Source: Sideroxydans sp.
Lineage (GTDB): Bacteria > Pseudomonadota > Gammaproteobacteria > Burkholderiales > Gallionellaceae
DNA length: 64,000 nucleotides
Assembly: GCA_028707175.1 (NCBI GenBank)
Contig: JAQTUV010000003.1
Coordinates: 394,012-458,011, forward strand
Direction of reading: 5' to 3'
This document shows positions 24,901 through 32,963 of this stretch, piece by piece; the stretch's first letter is position 1, and each line of letters begins with the position of its first letter. The notes beneath the pieces were generated by a model. The model saw only the letters and a list, made by a program, of their open reading frames with translations, did no database searches and was not told the origin of the DNA. The translations under genes and the position numbers were made by a program.

Positions 24901-25201
24901 TGGGAACAGCGACCATACTAGTAAAATCCAGCTCTTCATTCATCAGTGGTGCGAGAGGTTTCGGCACCACCAACTTAGGCGCAATAATCAACTTATCCTT
25001 ATCACGCACCAATTCAGCTTCTAGCAATCGTTGAATAATTTCGGGCAGTTCGCTTCGCAAACTAGGAGGAGCGCGCTTTCCAACTTCGTCCAACGTAGCT
25101 TTATCGTCGATTAACAACATGACTCGCTTCATGTCCCCAGACATACTGGACATTTCGCTTTCGCCTTTTGGGGTTTTAATCAATACAGTTTTTTTATCCA
25201 T
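21962..25201 (-). CDS. Large coiled-coil membrane protein with AsmA-like C-terminal domain
   Basis: A 1079-residue protein in four parts. Residues 1-75 form a small helical, winged-helix-like domain (MKRVMLLIDDKATLDEVGKR). Residues about 110-620 are an almost continuous coiled coil rich in Glu, Ala, Lys and Arg. A membrane helix lies near residues 685-705 (GKIFVGLIFVSLIALFVLPL). The rest resembles the AsmA/TamB-like family (LPTPSLSLKNVVIGQGEEVKV, GNGKVSWLKGWQVQGRFQ), which bridges inner membrane and periplasm. Within the coil, an 18-residue unit recurs about four times (see repeat entry). The gene is not recognised as a named protein; a structural or lipid-trafficking role is inferred. Confidence 0.75.
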   Translation of the reverse strand: MDKKTVLIKTPKGESEMSSMSGDMKRVMLLIDDKATLDEVGKRAPPSLRSELPEIIQRLLEAELVRDKDKLIIAPKLVVPKPLAPLMNEELDFTSMVAVPSAAVLAAEASKQKNIQEAAEKLRVEKELQAKKLEHEAMQRATQEAARIKAELEAAKVKSEQEASKTKADLEAAKARIEAEAKILAEARAKHEAETARLKAEQEAARLKIEQEAVLRLKAEEAERVKREVEAARIKKQIEVERLKAIEEAAKAKAELELVKARMEAEAKSLAEERARHEAEAARQKVEQEAARVKAEQEAISRAKAEAEEKIKKEAEAARVKEQQEQARIKAVQEAEKIRAELEEAKAKAEVEAKKLAEARAKQEAETARQKAEHEAARIKQEAETARQKAEHEAARIKQEAETARQKAELEAARIKQEAETARQKTELEAARIKQEQESAERAARDAEALLLKKQQEALRQKAEQDAINVKAELEAVKVKAQLDAKALAEVRVKQEAEAARQKAEFDAAKAKVEEEKSRVLVNEVADRLDSENQPTPEKKVANKDTFATRSGSFKIDLSALHINALSTAPKVDEIKSENAQLKQKEEERLLAEQSKLAEAEAAKREAAETKEKLKSELALAKSNAAQEAQIDIEEQALSSAQAQAWAEAEQRAKLQANVQTEKVVQQAPLTQGRATRSRSRSSSIPLGKIFVGLIFVSLIALFVLPLVWPMQNYIPVIEKRLSNQFTQVVKVGGISASLLPTPSLSLKNVVIGQGEEVKVDSVLLKFDVTKIFASQKAISEAELSSLVLDGKTFEQSLEWLSHVAADEHYPIRHMTLSSVTVATEGFKLPVLRGGVELSDQLVSRVVLHSEDEKMNIELLRGNSNWQISFGIKERSLPFVPQIIFSDFTAKGNLSHGEVVINQIDGHAYDGILSGNGKVSWLKGWQVQGRFQAKTMELVKILPQYGVTGEVFADGSYNLQSANLAQLGETPKVEVTFTAKKGSINGVDVVETARLGSRTHLLGGRTHFDEFTGTLQIENHHQRYRQLKIASGMLSASGSMDVAPNDQLSGSLNAEIKMRAGSSALALSGTSVEPRLQAK
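23895..24115 (-). repeat. 54-bp tandem repeats in the coiled-coil coding region
   Basis: About four near-identical tandem units encode EAETARQKAEHEAARIKQ (or close variants with ELEAA and RQKTELEA). Each unit is 54 bp, so gain or loss of units keeps the frame and changes coil length by 18 residues. High identity between units at DNA level suggests recent duplication and possible copy-number variation between strains. Confidence 0.85.
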
Positions 25202-25272
25202 AATCGTGATTGTAGACTAGTTATCTTTTCACCACATGCAACACGAAAAGCATTATAAAAAGCACGTAGCGG

Positions 25273-25301
25273 TTGACCAAAATAGCTTCTGCCGTTAGTA
25301 T
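25273..25301 (+). promoter_or_regulatory. Promoter of tRNA-Asn
   Basis: TTGACC (25273-25278) and TAGTAT (25296-25301) are separated by 17 bases and lie 15 bases before the tRNA. This is a near-consensus sigma-70 promoter. Confidence 0.75.
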
Positions 25302-25316
25302 AGCGACCTCATCAAT

Positions 25317-25392
25317 TCCCTGATAGCTCAGTCGGTAGAGCGACGGACTGTTAATCCGCAGGTCCCTGGTTCGAGTCCAGGTCGGGGAGCCA
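25317..25392 (+). tRNA. tRNA-Asn (GTT)
   Basis: A full 76-base cloverleaf with encoded CCA. The acceptor stem pairs TCCCTGA (25317-25323) with TCGGGGA (25382-25388), allowing one G-T pair. The D-loop reads AGCTCAGTCGGTAGAGC, the anticodon GTT is at 25350-25352 and the T-arm GGTTCGAGTCC is standard. It is followed by a terminator. Confidence 0.97.
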
Positions 25393-25400
25393 GATAATAG

Positions 25401-25428
25401 AAGGCCATCTTTCGGGATGGCCTTTTTA
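25401..25428 (+). terminator. Terminator of tRNA-Asn
   Basis: AAGGCCATC (25401-25409) pairs with GATGGCCTT (25416-25424) and is followed by TTTTATTTTT. It starts 8 bases after the tRNA 3' end. Confidence 0.9.
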
Positions 25429-25510
25429 TTTTTGGATTGGATTTGATATATCCGCAGCCCGTATAAAAGCTGCCTAGCCACAAAAAAAAGATACGAATGG
25501 AGCCATACCT

Positions 25511-26047
25511 GTGACCAACGCACAACGCAAAGCACTTAGCCGCATGGCTGAAATGAATTCATCCAGTAACGGCAGCAAGCCTGCACCAACACACAGTAGT
25601 GCGTTCTGTCCGCATGAGGCAGGCGCGTATTACCTGGCAACGGTAGGGACTGTCCGCAAGGTCATCAATCTATTCGCCAAGGAAATCGAGCCGATCACTT
25701 ATACCTACTCCATCACTATCGTTCATTTTGAACAAGACCCTGATACTGGAAAATGGGTCTGGTTTGACGGTAAGGAAATGCAATCTCCACGCAAAAATCA
25801 GGATGGTTGGCGTCTTGGTAGCAAAAAGTTATATGACTCTCGCGAAGATGCAGAGGCTGAACTGCAGCGCGTGATGGTCAAAAATGGTGACCGAGTGACC
25901 AAAGTACATGACCTGCCAGACTGCATGACTCAACTTAGAAAGATCCGTAGTGCCCATCATCCAGACCGCAACAACCCAGATTCAGACCATGATCTCTATC
26001 AGGCTGTTATAGAGAAAATGGACAGGATGCGTGCGGTGAGTGCATAA
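25511..26047 (+). CDS. J-domain-like protein of unknown function
   Basis: A 178-residue protein with a GTG start preceded by GGAG at 8 bases. The N-terminal two thirds are unrecognised (AYYLATVGTVRKVINLFAKE, KWVWFDGKEMQSP). The C-terminal 40 residues look like J-domain helices II and III: MTQLRKIRSAHHPDRNNPDSD with the HPD tripeptide at 150-152, then YQAVIEKMDRMR. Helix I is not clear, so it may be a degenerate or partial J-domain. An Hsp70-like gene follows 430 bp downstream on the same strand, which makes partnership plausible. Confidence 0.65.
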   Translation: MTNAQRKALSRMAEMNSSSNGSKPAPTHSSAFCPHEAGAYYLATVGTVRKVINLFAKEIEPITYTYSITIVHFEQDPDTGKWVWFDGKEMQSPRKNQDGWRLGSKKLYDSREDAEAELQRVMVKNGDRVTKVHDLPDCMTQLRKIRSAHHPDRNNPDSDHDLYQAVIEKMDRMRAVSA

Positions 26048-26076
26048 ACTCTGCCGTAGCCTGATCACTGAATAGT

Positions 26077-26304
26077 ATGAATCACTTGATCTCTCGCATC
26101 TTTAGTTGGTTACGACCTGCAGATCACACACCTGCCGAGATCCAACGTGCCAAACAACTTATCGCATCTCTGGATGCTGGGGGCATACCACTCGATCCAT
26201 CCATCATTGTGAGAATTGCGGAAGACCTAGGGCTAGAGGTATCTAGGAAAGCGCGAATGGAAGACACGATTGAGCGTATTCGGATGGCGATTAATCGATA
26301 CTGA
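26077..26304 (+). CDS. Small protein of unknown function
   Basis: A 75-residue helical protein beginning MNHLISRIFSWLRPADHTPAE. It has an ASLDAGGIPLDPSIIVRIAEDLGLEVS stretch and ends in a charged helix (MEDTIERIRMAINRY). No family is recognised. It sits between the J-like gene (29 bp upstream) and the Hsp70-like gene (176 bp downstream), all on the plus strand. Confidence 0.6.
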   Translation: MNHLISRIFSWLRPADHTPAEIQRAKQLIASLDAGGIPLDPSIIVRIAEDLGLEVSRKARMEDTIERIRMAINRY

Positions 26305-26480
26305 TTTAACCTTCAACTTCCACCTCGCCCTTAATTAATTTGCTGGAAATCTTAAGACTTCACCCTCTTCAATAGAAACATACTCGAGGGGAGAATGAAG
26401 TAAATAAATGAATTTCACCTACAGTTGCGATTGCATCGCCGCCCATTTTTATCAGCCCGATTTTAGGAACGCTTCCGTCC

Positions 26481-27746
26481 ATGTCTGTTGAAACTCCCGC
26501 CCGCGCTTGCGGCATCGATTTTGGTACATCTAATTCCACGGCAGGTTGGCTGCGCCCCGGACAATCACCATTACTCGCCTTGGAAGATGACAAGGTCACC
26601 TTGCCTTCCGTGATTTTTTTTAATGCTGACGAAAATACCGTAAGCGTTGGGCGAGCAGGTCCTGGCGAATATTTGGAAGGCTACGAAGGGCGTCTAATGC
26701 GCGCCTTAAAGAGCCTGTTAGGCAGCAATCTGATGGAAGGAAAAACCGAAGTTCAAGGACGTTCGCGAACCTACATGGAATTGTTGACACAGTTCATTGC
26801 CGAACTCAAAAATCGAACTGAAGTGGCGGCAGATAGATCTTTTGAGCAAGCCGTGTTCGGCCGCCCGGTGTTTTTCGTTGATGACGATACAGCGGCTGAC
26901 CGCAAGGCGGAGACGACCCTCGAAGCTATCGCCCACGCCACTGGCTTCCGTGAGGTAAGCTTTCAGTACGAACCCATCGCTGCGGCATATCACTACGAAC
27001 GCCAAATTGACCGCGAGGAACTCGTACTAATTGCCGACATCGGCGGCGGCACCTCAGATTTTTCATTGATCCGCCTCTCGCCACAACGTGCCCAACTCGT
27101 CGATCGGCGCGATGATTTACTGGCCAATGGCGGCGTACACATCGGTGGCACCAACTTCGACCAACAATTAAGTCTGGCTAGCGTTATGCCTTTGCTAGGC
27201 TATCGTAGCCAACTCAAACGGGGCTTAGAAATGCCCGCTAGCTGCTACATCAATCTAGCCACTTGGCACACTATCAATCAAGTGTATACCCGCCGAACTT
27301 GGGCTGAACTACAGGAGCTGTATTTGGACACCCAATCGCCTGAAGCCATGGATCGGCTATTCAAATTGATTCGCGAACGCTCTGGTCATTGGCTGGCCAT
27401 GCAGGTAGAAGAAGCCAAGATCGCATTATCCGCCGGAGACAGCACAATCCTACATCTTGATCGGCTCGCCCCAGACCTGCGCCATACGCTAACTCGGATC
27501 GAATTCGAACAGGCTTCGACGCAGTTGGTAGAAAAAATCGGAACCACCCTAAATGTATTGCTGAAAAAAGCTGGGGTGCGTTACGAGGCAGTGGATACTG
27601 TTTTTTTCACTGGCGGCGCTAGCGGCGTACCCATGCTGCGCGAACGCATCTCAGCCATGTTGCCTCATGCACGGCGCGTAGAAGGTGATTTATTCGGCAG
27701 TATCGGTACAGGCCTAGCAGTAGAAGCACAACGTCGCTTCGGCTGA
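26481..27746 (+). CDS. Hsp70-family protein, YegD-like
   Basis: A 421-residue actin-like ATPase. ACGIDFGTSNSTAGW is the phosphate-1 motif, IADIGGGTSDFSLIRLS is phosphate-2, and FFTGGASGVPMLRERI is the adenosine motif near the C-terminus. Length and the shortened domain structure match YegD, which lacks the peptide-binding domain of DnaK. Its cellular role is unknown even in E. coli. An HPD-containing J-like protein encoded on the same strand just upstream is a candidate partner. Confidence 0.92.
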   Translation: MSVETPARACGIDFGTSNSTAGWLRPGQSPLLALEDDKVTLPSVIFFNADENTVSVGRAGPGEYLEGYEGRLMRALKSLLGSNLMEGKTEVQGRSRTYMELLTQFIAELKNRTEVAADRSFEQAVFGRPVFFVDDDTAADRKAETTLEAIAHATGFREVSFQYEPIAAAYHYERQIDREELVLIADIGGGTSDFSLIRLSPQRAQLVDRRDDLLANGGVHIGGTNFDQQLSLASVMPLLGYRSQLKRGLEMPASCYINLATWHTINQVYTRRTWAELQELYLDTQSPEAMDRLFKLIRERSGHWLAMQVEEAKIALSAGDSTILHLDRLAPDLRHTLTRIEFEQASTQLVEKIGTTLNVLLKKAGVRYEAVDTVFFTGGASGVPMLRERISAMLPHARRVEGDLFGSIGTGLAVEAQRRFG

Positions 27747-28339
27747 CGACACCTACAACAACGTTCTTCTTGATCTATCGTAATGCTTCAGAAAAGATAA
27801 GGCCTATTTCCGCACCAACACACTGAGCTGAAAAATATATTTCGATTGCTTAAAGTTGCCCACAATACACGTGGACTCTTCTGTAGATACTTTGTGGATA
27901 AGCTAAAAATCTCCCACTAGGTCATATCACTACCTTCGCTGCCTAAAACATACACTACTCAGCTTCATCATGCCCCATTTGCCAAATTGCAAGAAGGCAT
28001 CTCGCATAACGAATTCCACAATAAGCATCTACCGATTGGCCTACATGCTCTCGGGTTCAGTGTGCATGTGTCACTAGGATAGCTGGGCATACTACGTAAT
28101 TAAATATCGCGAAGGCATAGTCACACCTAATCAAATTTCAAAGAGTTGAAATATTACTTAGACACGGAATAATCATTCCGCAATTTTTTAATTCAGCCAA
28201 CACCGTTGCTACGGTGTTCGTATTTTGCAAAACCATTATGTAAATAATAGTTCTACAAGGCACACGCTTATAGCCACTCAGTGTCGAGACCTGAAAAATG
28301 AAAAAGGAGCTAGGCTTTTAGCCTAGCTCCTTTTTATAT
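27747..28339. other. Gene-free region of 593 bases
   Basis: No supported gene is seen. Two small hairpins are present: CGGAAT/ATTCCG (28165-28170 and 28175-28180) followed by CAATTTTTTA on the plus strand, which looks like an intrinsic terminator, and AACACCGT/ACGGTGTT (28199-28206 and 28211-28218). They could mark the end of an unannotated small RNA transcribed on the plus strand. The rest is unstructured AT-rich sequence, possibly decayed. Confidence 0.5.
28301..28335. terminator. Strong bidirectional terminator
   Basis: AAAAAGGAGCTAGGC (28301-28315) pairs perfectly with GCCTAGCTCCTTTTT (28321-28335). It starts 5 bases beyond the 3' end of the minus-strand tRNA-Arg and also stops plus-strand transcription from the Hsp70-like gene. 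Confidence 0.95.
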
Positions 28340-28416
28340 TGGTGCGCCCGAAGAGATTCGAACTCCTGACCCCTTGGTTCGTAGCCAAGTACTCTATCCA
28401 GCTGAGCTACGGGCGC
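28340..28416 (-). tRNA. tRNA-Arg (ACG)
   Basis: A 77-base gene on the minus strand with encoded CCA. GCGCCCG pairs with CGGGCGC in the acceptor stem, and the anticodon ACG (28380-28382 on the opposite strand as CGT) sits in a loop within CTTGGC...CCAAG. T-arm GGAGTTCGAATCTC is standard. It lies 37 bases downstream of tRNA-Ser and is probably co-transcribed with it. Confidence 0.97.
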
Positions 28417-28453
28417 AATTTAAACACTTACAACACTTACAAAAATCAACTAC

Positions 28454-28546
28454 TGGCGGAGAAGGAGGGATTCGAACCCTCGATCCGGGTTTTGCCCAGA
28501 TGCGCCCTTAGCAGGGGCGTGCCTTCGACCACTCGGCCACCTCTCC
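28454..28546 (-). tRNA. tRNA-Ser (GCT)
   Basis: A 93-base class II tRNA with a long variable arm (GCGCATCTGGGCAAAACCCG region). The acceptor pairs GGAGAGG with CTTCTCC, one G-T pair. Anticodon loop CTGCTAA gives GCT, reading serine AGC and AGU. CCA is encoded at 28454-28456. Confidence 0.97.
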
Positions 28547-28557
28547 GAAGGCCGCGA

Positions 28558-28586
28558 ATAATACTGATTACGGGCTCTTCGGTCAA
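28558..28586 (-). promoter_or_regulatory. Promoter of the tRNA-Ser/tRNA-Arg unit
   Basis: On the minus strand TTGACC (28586-28581) and TATTAT (28563-28558) are separated by exactly 17 bases, ending 11 bases before the tRNA-Ser 5' end. It sits between the lysC stop and the tRNA. Confidence 0.8.
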
Positions 28587-28597
28587 ATCATTTATTA

Positions 28598-29824
28598 CTA
28601 TTCTTGATCTAAATTGAACGCTTTGTGCAAAACACGCACTGCGAGCTCCAAATATTTCTCGTCAATCACCACAGAAATCTTGATTTCAGAAGTAGAAATC
28701 ATTTGGATGTTGATACCCTCTTCCGCCAAGGTGCGGAACATCTGGCTCGCGATACCCACATGAGAACGCATACCTACGCCGACAACAGAAACCTTTGCCG
28801 TTTTATTGTCGCCGATGACGTCACGTGCGCCGATATGCGGTTGCACCTTGTTCTTCAGAATATCCATCGCATTGTTAAATTCGTTGCGATGCACGGTGAA
28901 TGAAAAATCGGTAGAACCATCAATACCGACGTTCTGGATAATCATGTCCACATCAATGTTGGACTCGCTCACTGGCCCCAGAATCTGATACGCGATACCA
29001 GGTTTATCCGGCACGCCACGTACGGTGATTTTTGCCTCATCGCGATTGAAGGCGATGCCTGAAATGATGGCCTGTTCCATTTTATTTTCTTCCTCAAAAG
29101 TGATCAGCGTGCCCTCGCCTTCATCGGTAAAGCTTGAGAGCACACGCAATTTAACTTTGTATTTCCCTGCGAATTCCACTGAACGTATCTGCAAAACCTT
29201 GGAACCCAAGCTGGCCATTTCCAACATTTCTTCGAAGGTGATGCTCTTCAGGCGGCGTGCTTCGGGCACCATGCGCGGATCAGTGGTGTAGACACCATCC
29301 ACGTCGGTATAAATCTGGCATTCATCCGCCCCCAATGCGGCTGCGATTGCAACACCTGTCGTATCCGAACCACCACGACCTAATGTAGTAATGTTGCCTT
29401 CGTCATCCATCCCTTGAAAGCCAGCGACGACAACCACATAGTCATTTGCCAAGTCGGCGCGAATGTTCTGTTCATCGATACTTACGATGCGCGCTTTATT
29501 GAATGCACTATCAGTTTGGATTTTGACTTGCGCGCCGGTATAGCTCTTTGCAGACATTCCCGCTTCTTTAAGTGCCATTGCCAATAAGCCAATGGTTACT
29601 TGCTCACCCGTCGAGATGATCACGTCAAGTTCGCGAGGATCAGGATGTTGCTGAATCTCTTTTGCGAGCGCGATCAGACGGTTCGTCTCTCCACTCATGG
29701 CTGAAACCACCACCACGACTTGATGACCTTGCGCCTTATATCTTGCTACTCGCTGCGCCACATTTTTGATGCGCTCGGGACTTCCCATCGAAGTGCCGCC
29801 GTATTTTTGAACGATTAATGCCAC
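28598..29824 (-). CDS. lysC: Aspartate kinase
   Basis: A 408-residue enzyme that phosphorylates aspartate as the first step to lysine, methionine, threonine and diaminopimelate. It starts MALIVQKYGGTSMGSPERI (the KxGGTS motif of the amino acid kinase fold) and contains FQGMDDEGNITTLGRGGSDT. The C-terminal third has two ACT domains (DKPGIAYQILGPVSESNIDV, GVGMRSHVGIASQMF), so it should be feedback-regulated by lysine and perhaps threonine. Length matches the monofunctional enzyme. The divergent recJ begins 112 bp upstream. Confidence 0.98.
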   Translation of the reverse strand: MALIVQKYGGTSMGSPERIKNVAQRVARYKAQGHQVVVVVSAMSGETNRLIALAKEIQQHPDPRELDVIISTGEQVTIGLLAMALKEAGMSAKSYTGAQVKIQTDSAFNKARIVSIDEQNIRADLANDYVVVVAGFQGMDDEGNITTLGRGGSDTTGVAIAAALGADECQIYTDVDGVYTTDPRMVPEARRLKSITFEEMLEMASLGSKVLQIRSVEFAGKYKVKLRVLSSFTDEGEGTLITFEEENKMEQAIISGIAFNRDEAKITVRGVPDKPGIAYQILGPVSESNIDVDMIIQNVGIDGSTDFSFTVHRNEFNNAMDILKNKVQPHIGARDVIGDNKTAKVSVVGVGMRSHVGIASQMFRTLAEEGINIQMISTSEIKISVVIDEKYLELAVRVLHKAFNLDQE

Positions 29825-29935
29825 GATTAATGCCTGCGCTGTTAATAAAAAGTGGGCGGCATTCTACCCGAAGTGATATTAAAAAACGATCACCCCCTCT
29901 GCTACACTGCACTCAAACAAAATTTTGCAAAATCC

Positions 29936-31621
29936 ATGAACAAAATCACTCAGCGCTCTTACTCAACGACTATCTCGGCGCAACTCACCGAGGCTGGCAT
30001 CACGCCCTTAATGGCACGCATCTATGCCGCGAGAGGGATTGATGCTGCGACACAACTGAATACGGACATTAAGCGCCTGCTTCCCTTTGATACCCTGCTG
30101 AATGCAACAAAAATAGCTGGGCTACTCGTTGATGCCATTCAGGCTCAAAAAAAATTACTCATCGTCGCCGATTACGATGCAGATGGTGCGACGGCCTGTG
30201 CTGTCGCGGTGCGCGGACTCAGCATATTAGGCGCACAAGTCGATTTCATCGTGCCCAATCGTTTTGAATATGGCTACGGATTAACGCCCGAAATCGTTAG
30301 GTTGGCAAAACAGTCTGCTCCCGACATCATCGTCACTGTAGATAATGGCATCGCCAGTGTAGAGGGGGTGGCTGAGGCCCATCGACTCGGCATGCAAGTA
30401 TTGGTCACAGATCATCACTTACCTGGCGATACGCTTCCTGATGCTGAGTGCATCGTTAATCCGAATCAACCAGACTGCCAATTCCCCAGCAAAAATTTGG
30501 CCGGTGTGGGCGTGATGTTCTACACACTCATGGCGTTGCGCGCCGAGTTACGCCAGCGTGGTGCATTCAAAGACTGTTCCGAACCCAATCTTGGCAAGCT
30601 GCTTGATCTTGTCGCACTCGGCACCGTAGCCGATGTGGTCAAACTAGATGAAAACAATCGCATCCTTGTGCAGCAAGGACTGCAACGTATTCGCGCTGGA
30701 CGCTGCTGTGCAGGTATCCAAGCCCTGTTGCAAATTGCACGCCGCCCTATCGCCCAAGCGACGACCTACGAATTAGGCTTCATCGTTGGGCCGCGACTGA
30801 ATGCGGCCGGTCGATTGGAAGACATGAGCTTGGGCATTCGCTGCTTGCTCACTGACGATGCGGCAGAAGCCAACGAAATAGCCGCCAAGTTGGATGCGCT
30901 CAACCATGAACGACGCAGCATTGAAGCCGACATGCAAGACAGTGCGCTCTCCGCACTCGACACCTTTGATCCTGCGGCTAGCTTCTCCCTCGCCCTATTT
31001 AATGAAGATTGGCATCAAGGCGTGATTGGCATCTTGGCATCCCGCCTTAAAGATAAGTTTCATCGCCCTGTGATTGCCTTTGCTCATTCAAAAAATGGCG
31101 AGCTAAAAGGGTCTGGCCGCAGCATTCTCGGCCTGCACCTGCGCGATGCGCTAGACCTCGTCTCAAAACGCCACCCGCATTTAATATTAAAATTCGGCGG
31201 ACATGCAATGGCGGCCGGACTCAGCATCCTAGATGAACATCTAGCCGATTTTCGCATCGCTTTCGAATCAGTCTGCGCTGAATTGCTTGATGCAGAGTCT
31301 TTGGTTAAAACCATCACCACAGACGGCTCGCTCGATACGAATGAATTCTCTCTCGATACCGCTCGTGAGTTGCAAAATCAAGTGTGGGGGCAAGGGTTTC
31401 CAGAGCCTCTATTCACGGGCGATTTTGAAGTGGAAAGCCAGCGTATCGTGGGAGAGAAGCACCTCAAACTCAAGCTACGTTCAGCCGCAGGCAGCCTTGA
31501 TGCCATTCATTTTTTCTCAACCGAACCTGCGCTCAAAACAACACAGGTTGTATTTAGTTTAGGCATCAACGAATACAATGGAAGCCAAACTTTGCAGCTC
31601 ATTGTGCGCCATCGCACCTAG
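29936..31621 (+). CDS. recJ: Single-stranded-DNA-specific exonuclease RecJ
   Basis: The product is 561 residues with the start at 29936 (MNKITQRSYS); the frame is open a further 28 codons but those residues do not look like RecJ. DHH motifs are visible: VADYDADGATA (motif I), DIIVTVDNGI (motif II), VTDHHLPGD (motif III) and LLDLVALGTVADVV (motif IV). The DHHA1 region has GHAMAAGLSI. RecJ degrades single-stranded DNA 5' to 3' in RecF-pathway recombination and mismatch repair. The C-terminal DNA-binding domain completes the usual length. Confidence 0.96.
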   Translation: MNKITQRSYSTTISAQLTEAGITPLMARIYAARGIDAATQLNTDIKRLLPFDTLLNATKIAGLLVDAIQAQKKLLIVADYDADGATACAVAVRGLSILGAQVDFIVPNRFEYGYGLTPEIVRLAKQSAPDIIVTVDNGIASVEGVAEAHRLGMQVLVTDHHLPGDTLPDAECIVNPNQPDCQFPSKNLAGVGVMFYTLMALRAELRQRGAFKDCSEPNLGKLLDLVALGTVADVVKLDENNRILVQQGLQRIRAGRCCAGIQALLQIARRPIAQATTYELGFIVGPRLNAAGRLEDMSLGIRCLLTDDAAEANEIAAKLDALNHERRSIEADMQDSALSALDTFDPAASFSLALFNEDWHQGVIGILASRLKDKFHRPVIAFAHSKNGELKGSGRSILGLHLRDALDLVSKRHPHLILKFGGHAMAAGLSILDEHLADFRIAFESVCAELLDAESLVKTITTDGSLDTNEFSLDTARELQNQVWGQGFPEPLFTGDFEVESQRIVGEKHLKLKLRSAAGSLDAIHFFSTEPALKTTQVVFSLGINEYNGSQTLQLIVRHRT

Positions 31622-31629
31622 GAGCCAAT

Positions 31630-32892
31630 ATGGATATCAGTACGTTACAAAATAATGGGATTGATGCGCTACCTCAGTTTTTGACCAGCCTCTCCATCGG
31701 CTTGCTCATTGGTATGGAACGAGAGCGCAACCCCTCTGCCAAAGCAGGACTGCGCACCTTCGCCTTGGTATCCATACTAGGCACACTCATCGCCTTGATT
31801 GCCGAAAAAATAGGGGCTCCGTGGCTATTGATTGCCGGACTATTAGCTATCGCCGGCATGATCATCACCTCCTACATTCACTCGCCCACAGAAAACAATG
31901 ACCCCGGTACTACCACAGTCACCGCTCTACTCATCGCTTATGCACTGGGGGTTTTGGTGTGGATAGGCTACTCAAAACTTGCCGTGATTCTGGCGATTGC
32001 CACAACCACCTTGCTTTACTTCAAACCTGAATTGCAGGGCATCACCCAAAGGCTCACCCGTCGCGATTTGGTTTCCATCTTGCAGTTCTCAGTATTAACC
32101 TTCGTCATCCTGCCCATCCTGCCCAACCAGAGTTATGGCCCGTATGGCTTCTTCAATCCCTACCAAGCGTGGATGATGGTGGTGCTCATTTCTGGCTTGA
32201 GTCTCGCGGGCTATGTCGCTTTGCGCATCACAGGACAACGCTACGGCGCGCCCTTACTTGGCTTTCTTGGCGGTCTAGTGTCAAGCACCGCCACGACCTT
32301 GCTCTATGCAAAACACAGCAAACTTAACGATGGCATGTTGCGCCTATCCGCTGTCGTTATCCTCATCGCCAGCCAAGTGGTGTTGGTTCGACTCATCGTC
32401 GTCAGCGGCATCATCTCCCCCGCGATCGTCATGCAACTCGCGCCGGTCATGGGGTTGGGCTTGTTATTTGGTTTAGTCGCAACCGCATACAACTGGAAGC
32501 GTTTGCAGAACATCGGCGAATTACCCATGCCAGAAACGTCCAACCCCACCGAGATCCATGCAGCACTGGGCTTTGGTGTGTTGTTCGTGATTGTGCTGTT
32601 GTGTGCCGCTTGGCTGACTGACATCGCAGGCAGTGGAGGCCTGTATGTGGTCGCGATTATTTCGGGACTGACTGATGTCGACGCTATCGCACTCTCTAGC
32701 CTGCGCTTATTTCAAATCGAAAAACTAACGAGCGAGCAAGCCGTTATCTCCATCTGCCTCGCTTTCCTAGCCAACATGCTTTTCAAGTTCGGCATGGCAG
32801 CCTCCATTGGCGGGGTGGTATTAGCCAAACACATCGCGGTCGGCTTCATTGCCATTGCTTCTGGTGTGTTGCTGGGCTTGCTTTTCCTTTAA
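31630..32892 (+). CDS. MgtC/SapB-related membrane protein with DUF4010-type C-terminus
   Basis: A 420-residue protein with about ten to twelve membrane helices. The first third is MgtC-like: LSIGLLIGMERERNPSAKAGLRTFALV has the E-R-E-R and G-LRT residues conserved in MgtC/SapB. The remainder (SILQFSVLTFVILPILPN, YGAPLLGFLGGLVSSTATTL, GLTDVDAIALSSL) resembles the DUF4010 family. The transport role, if any, is unknown. It begins 8 bp after recJ stops, so the two could be co-transcribed. Confidence 0.88.
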   Translation: MDISTLQNNGIDALPQFLTSLSIGLLIGMERERNPSAKAGLRTFALVSILGTLIALIAEKIGAPWLLIAGLLAIAGMIITSYIHSPTENNDPGTTTVTALLIAYALGVLVWIGYSKLAVILAIATTTLLYFKPELQGITQRLTRRDLVSILQFSVLTFVILPILPNQSYGPYGFFNPYQAWMMVVLISGLSLAGYVALRITGQRYGAPLLGFLGGLVSSTATTLLYAKHSKLNDGMLRLSAVVILIASQVVLVRLIVVSGIISPAIVMQLAPVMGLGLLFGLVATAYNWKRLQNIGELPMPETSNPTEIHAALGFGVLFVIVLLCAAWLTDIAGSGGLYVVAIISGLTDVDAIALSSLRLFQIEKLTSEQAVISICLAFLANMLFKFGMAASIGGVVLAKHIAVGFIAIASGVLLGLLFL

Positions 32893-32909
32893 GTCAGCCT
32901 CCAGATGCG

Positions 32910-32938
32910 GGGGGCGAGCATGTATAATCGCCCCCTTT
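32910..32938 (+). terminator. GC hairpin with an embedded TATAAT before prfB
   Basis: GGGGGCGA (32910-32917) pairs with TCGCCCCC (32928-32935) and is followed by TTTCC. The loop and stem edge include TATAAT (32923-32928), so this may end the MgtC-like transcript or provide the prfB promoter; no good -35 box is seen upstream. Confidence 0.55.
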
Positions 32939-32963
32939 CCAAGTAGCCATAGAAACCAAGAAA

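Noticed and set aside
25221..25535. A minus-strand frame over tRNA-Asn
   Set aside because: It is antisense to a complete tRNA and its promoter and terminator; the PTWTRTRDLRINSPSLYRLS string is the usual false translation of a tRNA.
28339..28617. A plus-strand frame over tRNA-Arg and tRNA-Ser
   Set aside because: It is antisense to two complete tRNAs; strings such as KEGFEPSIRV are typical of reverse-translated tRNA genes.
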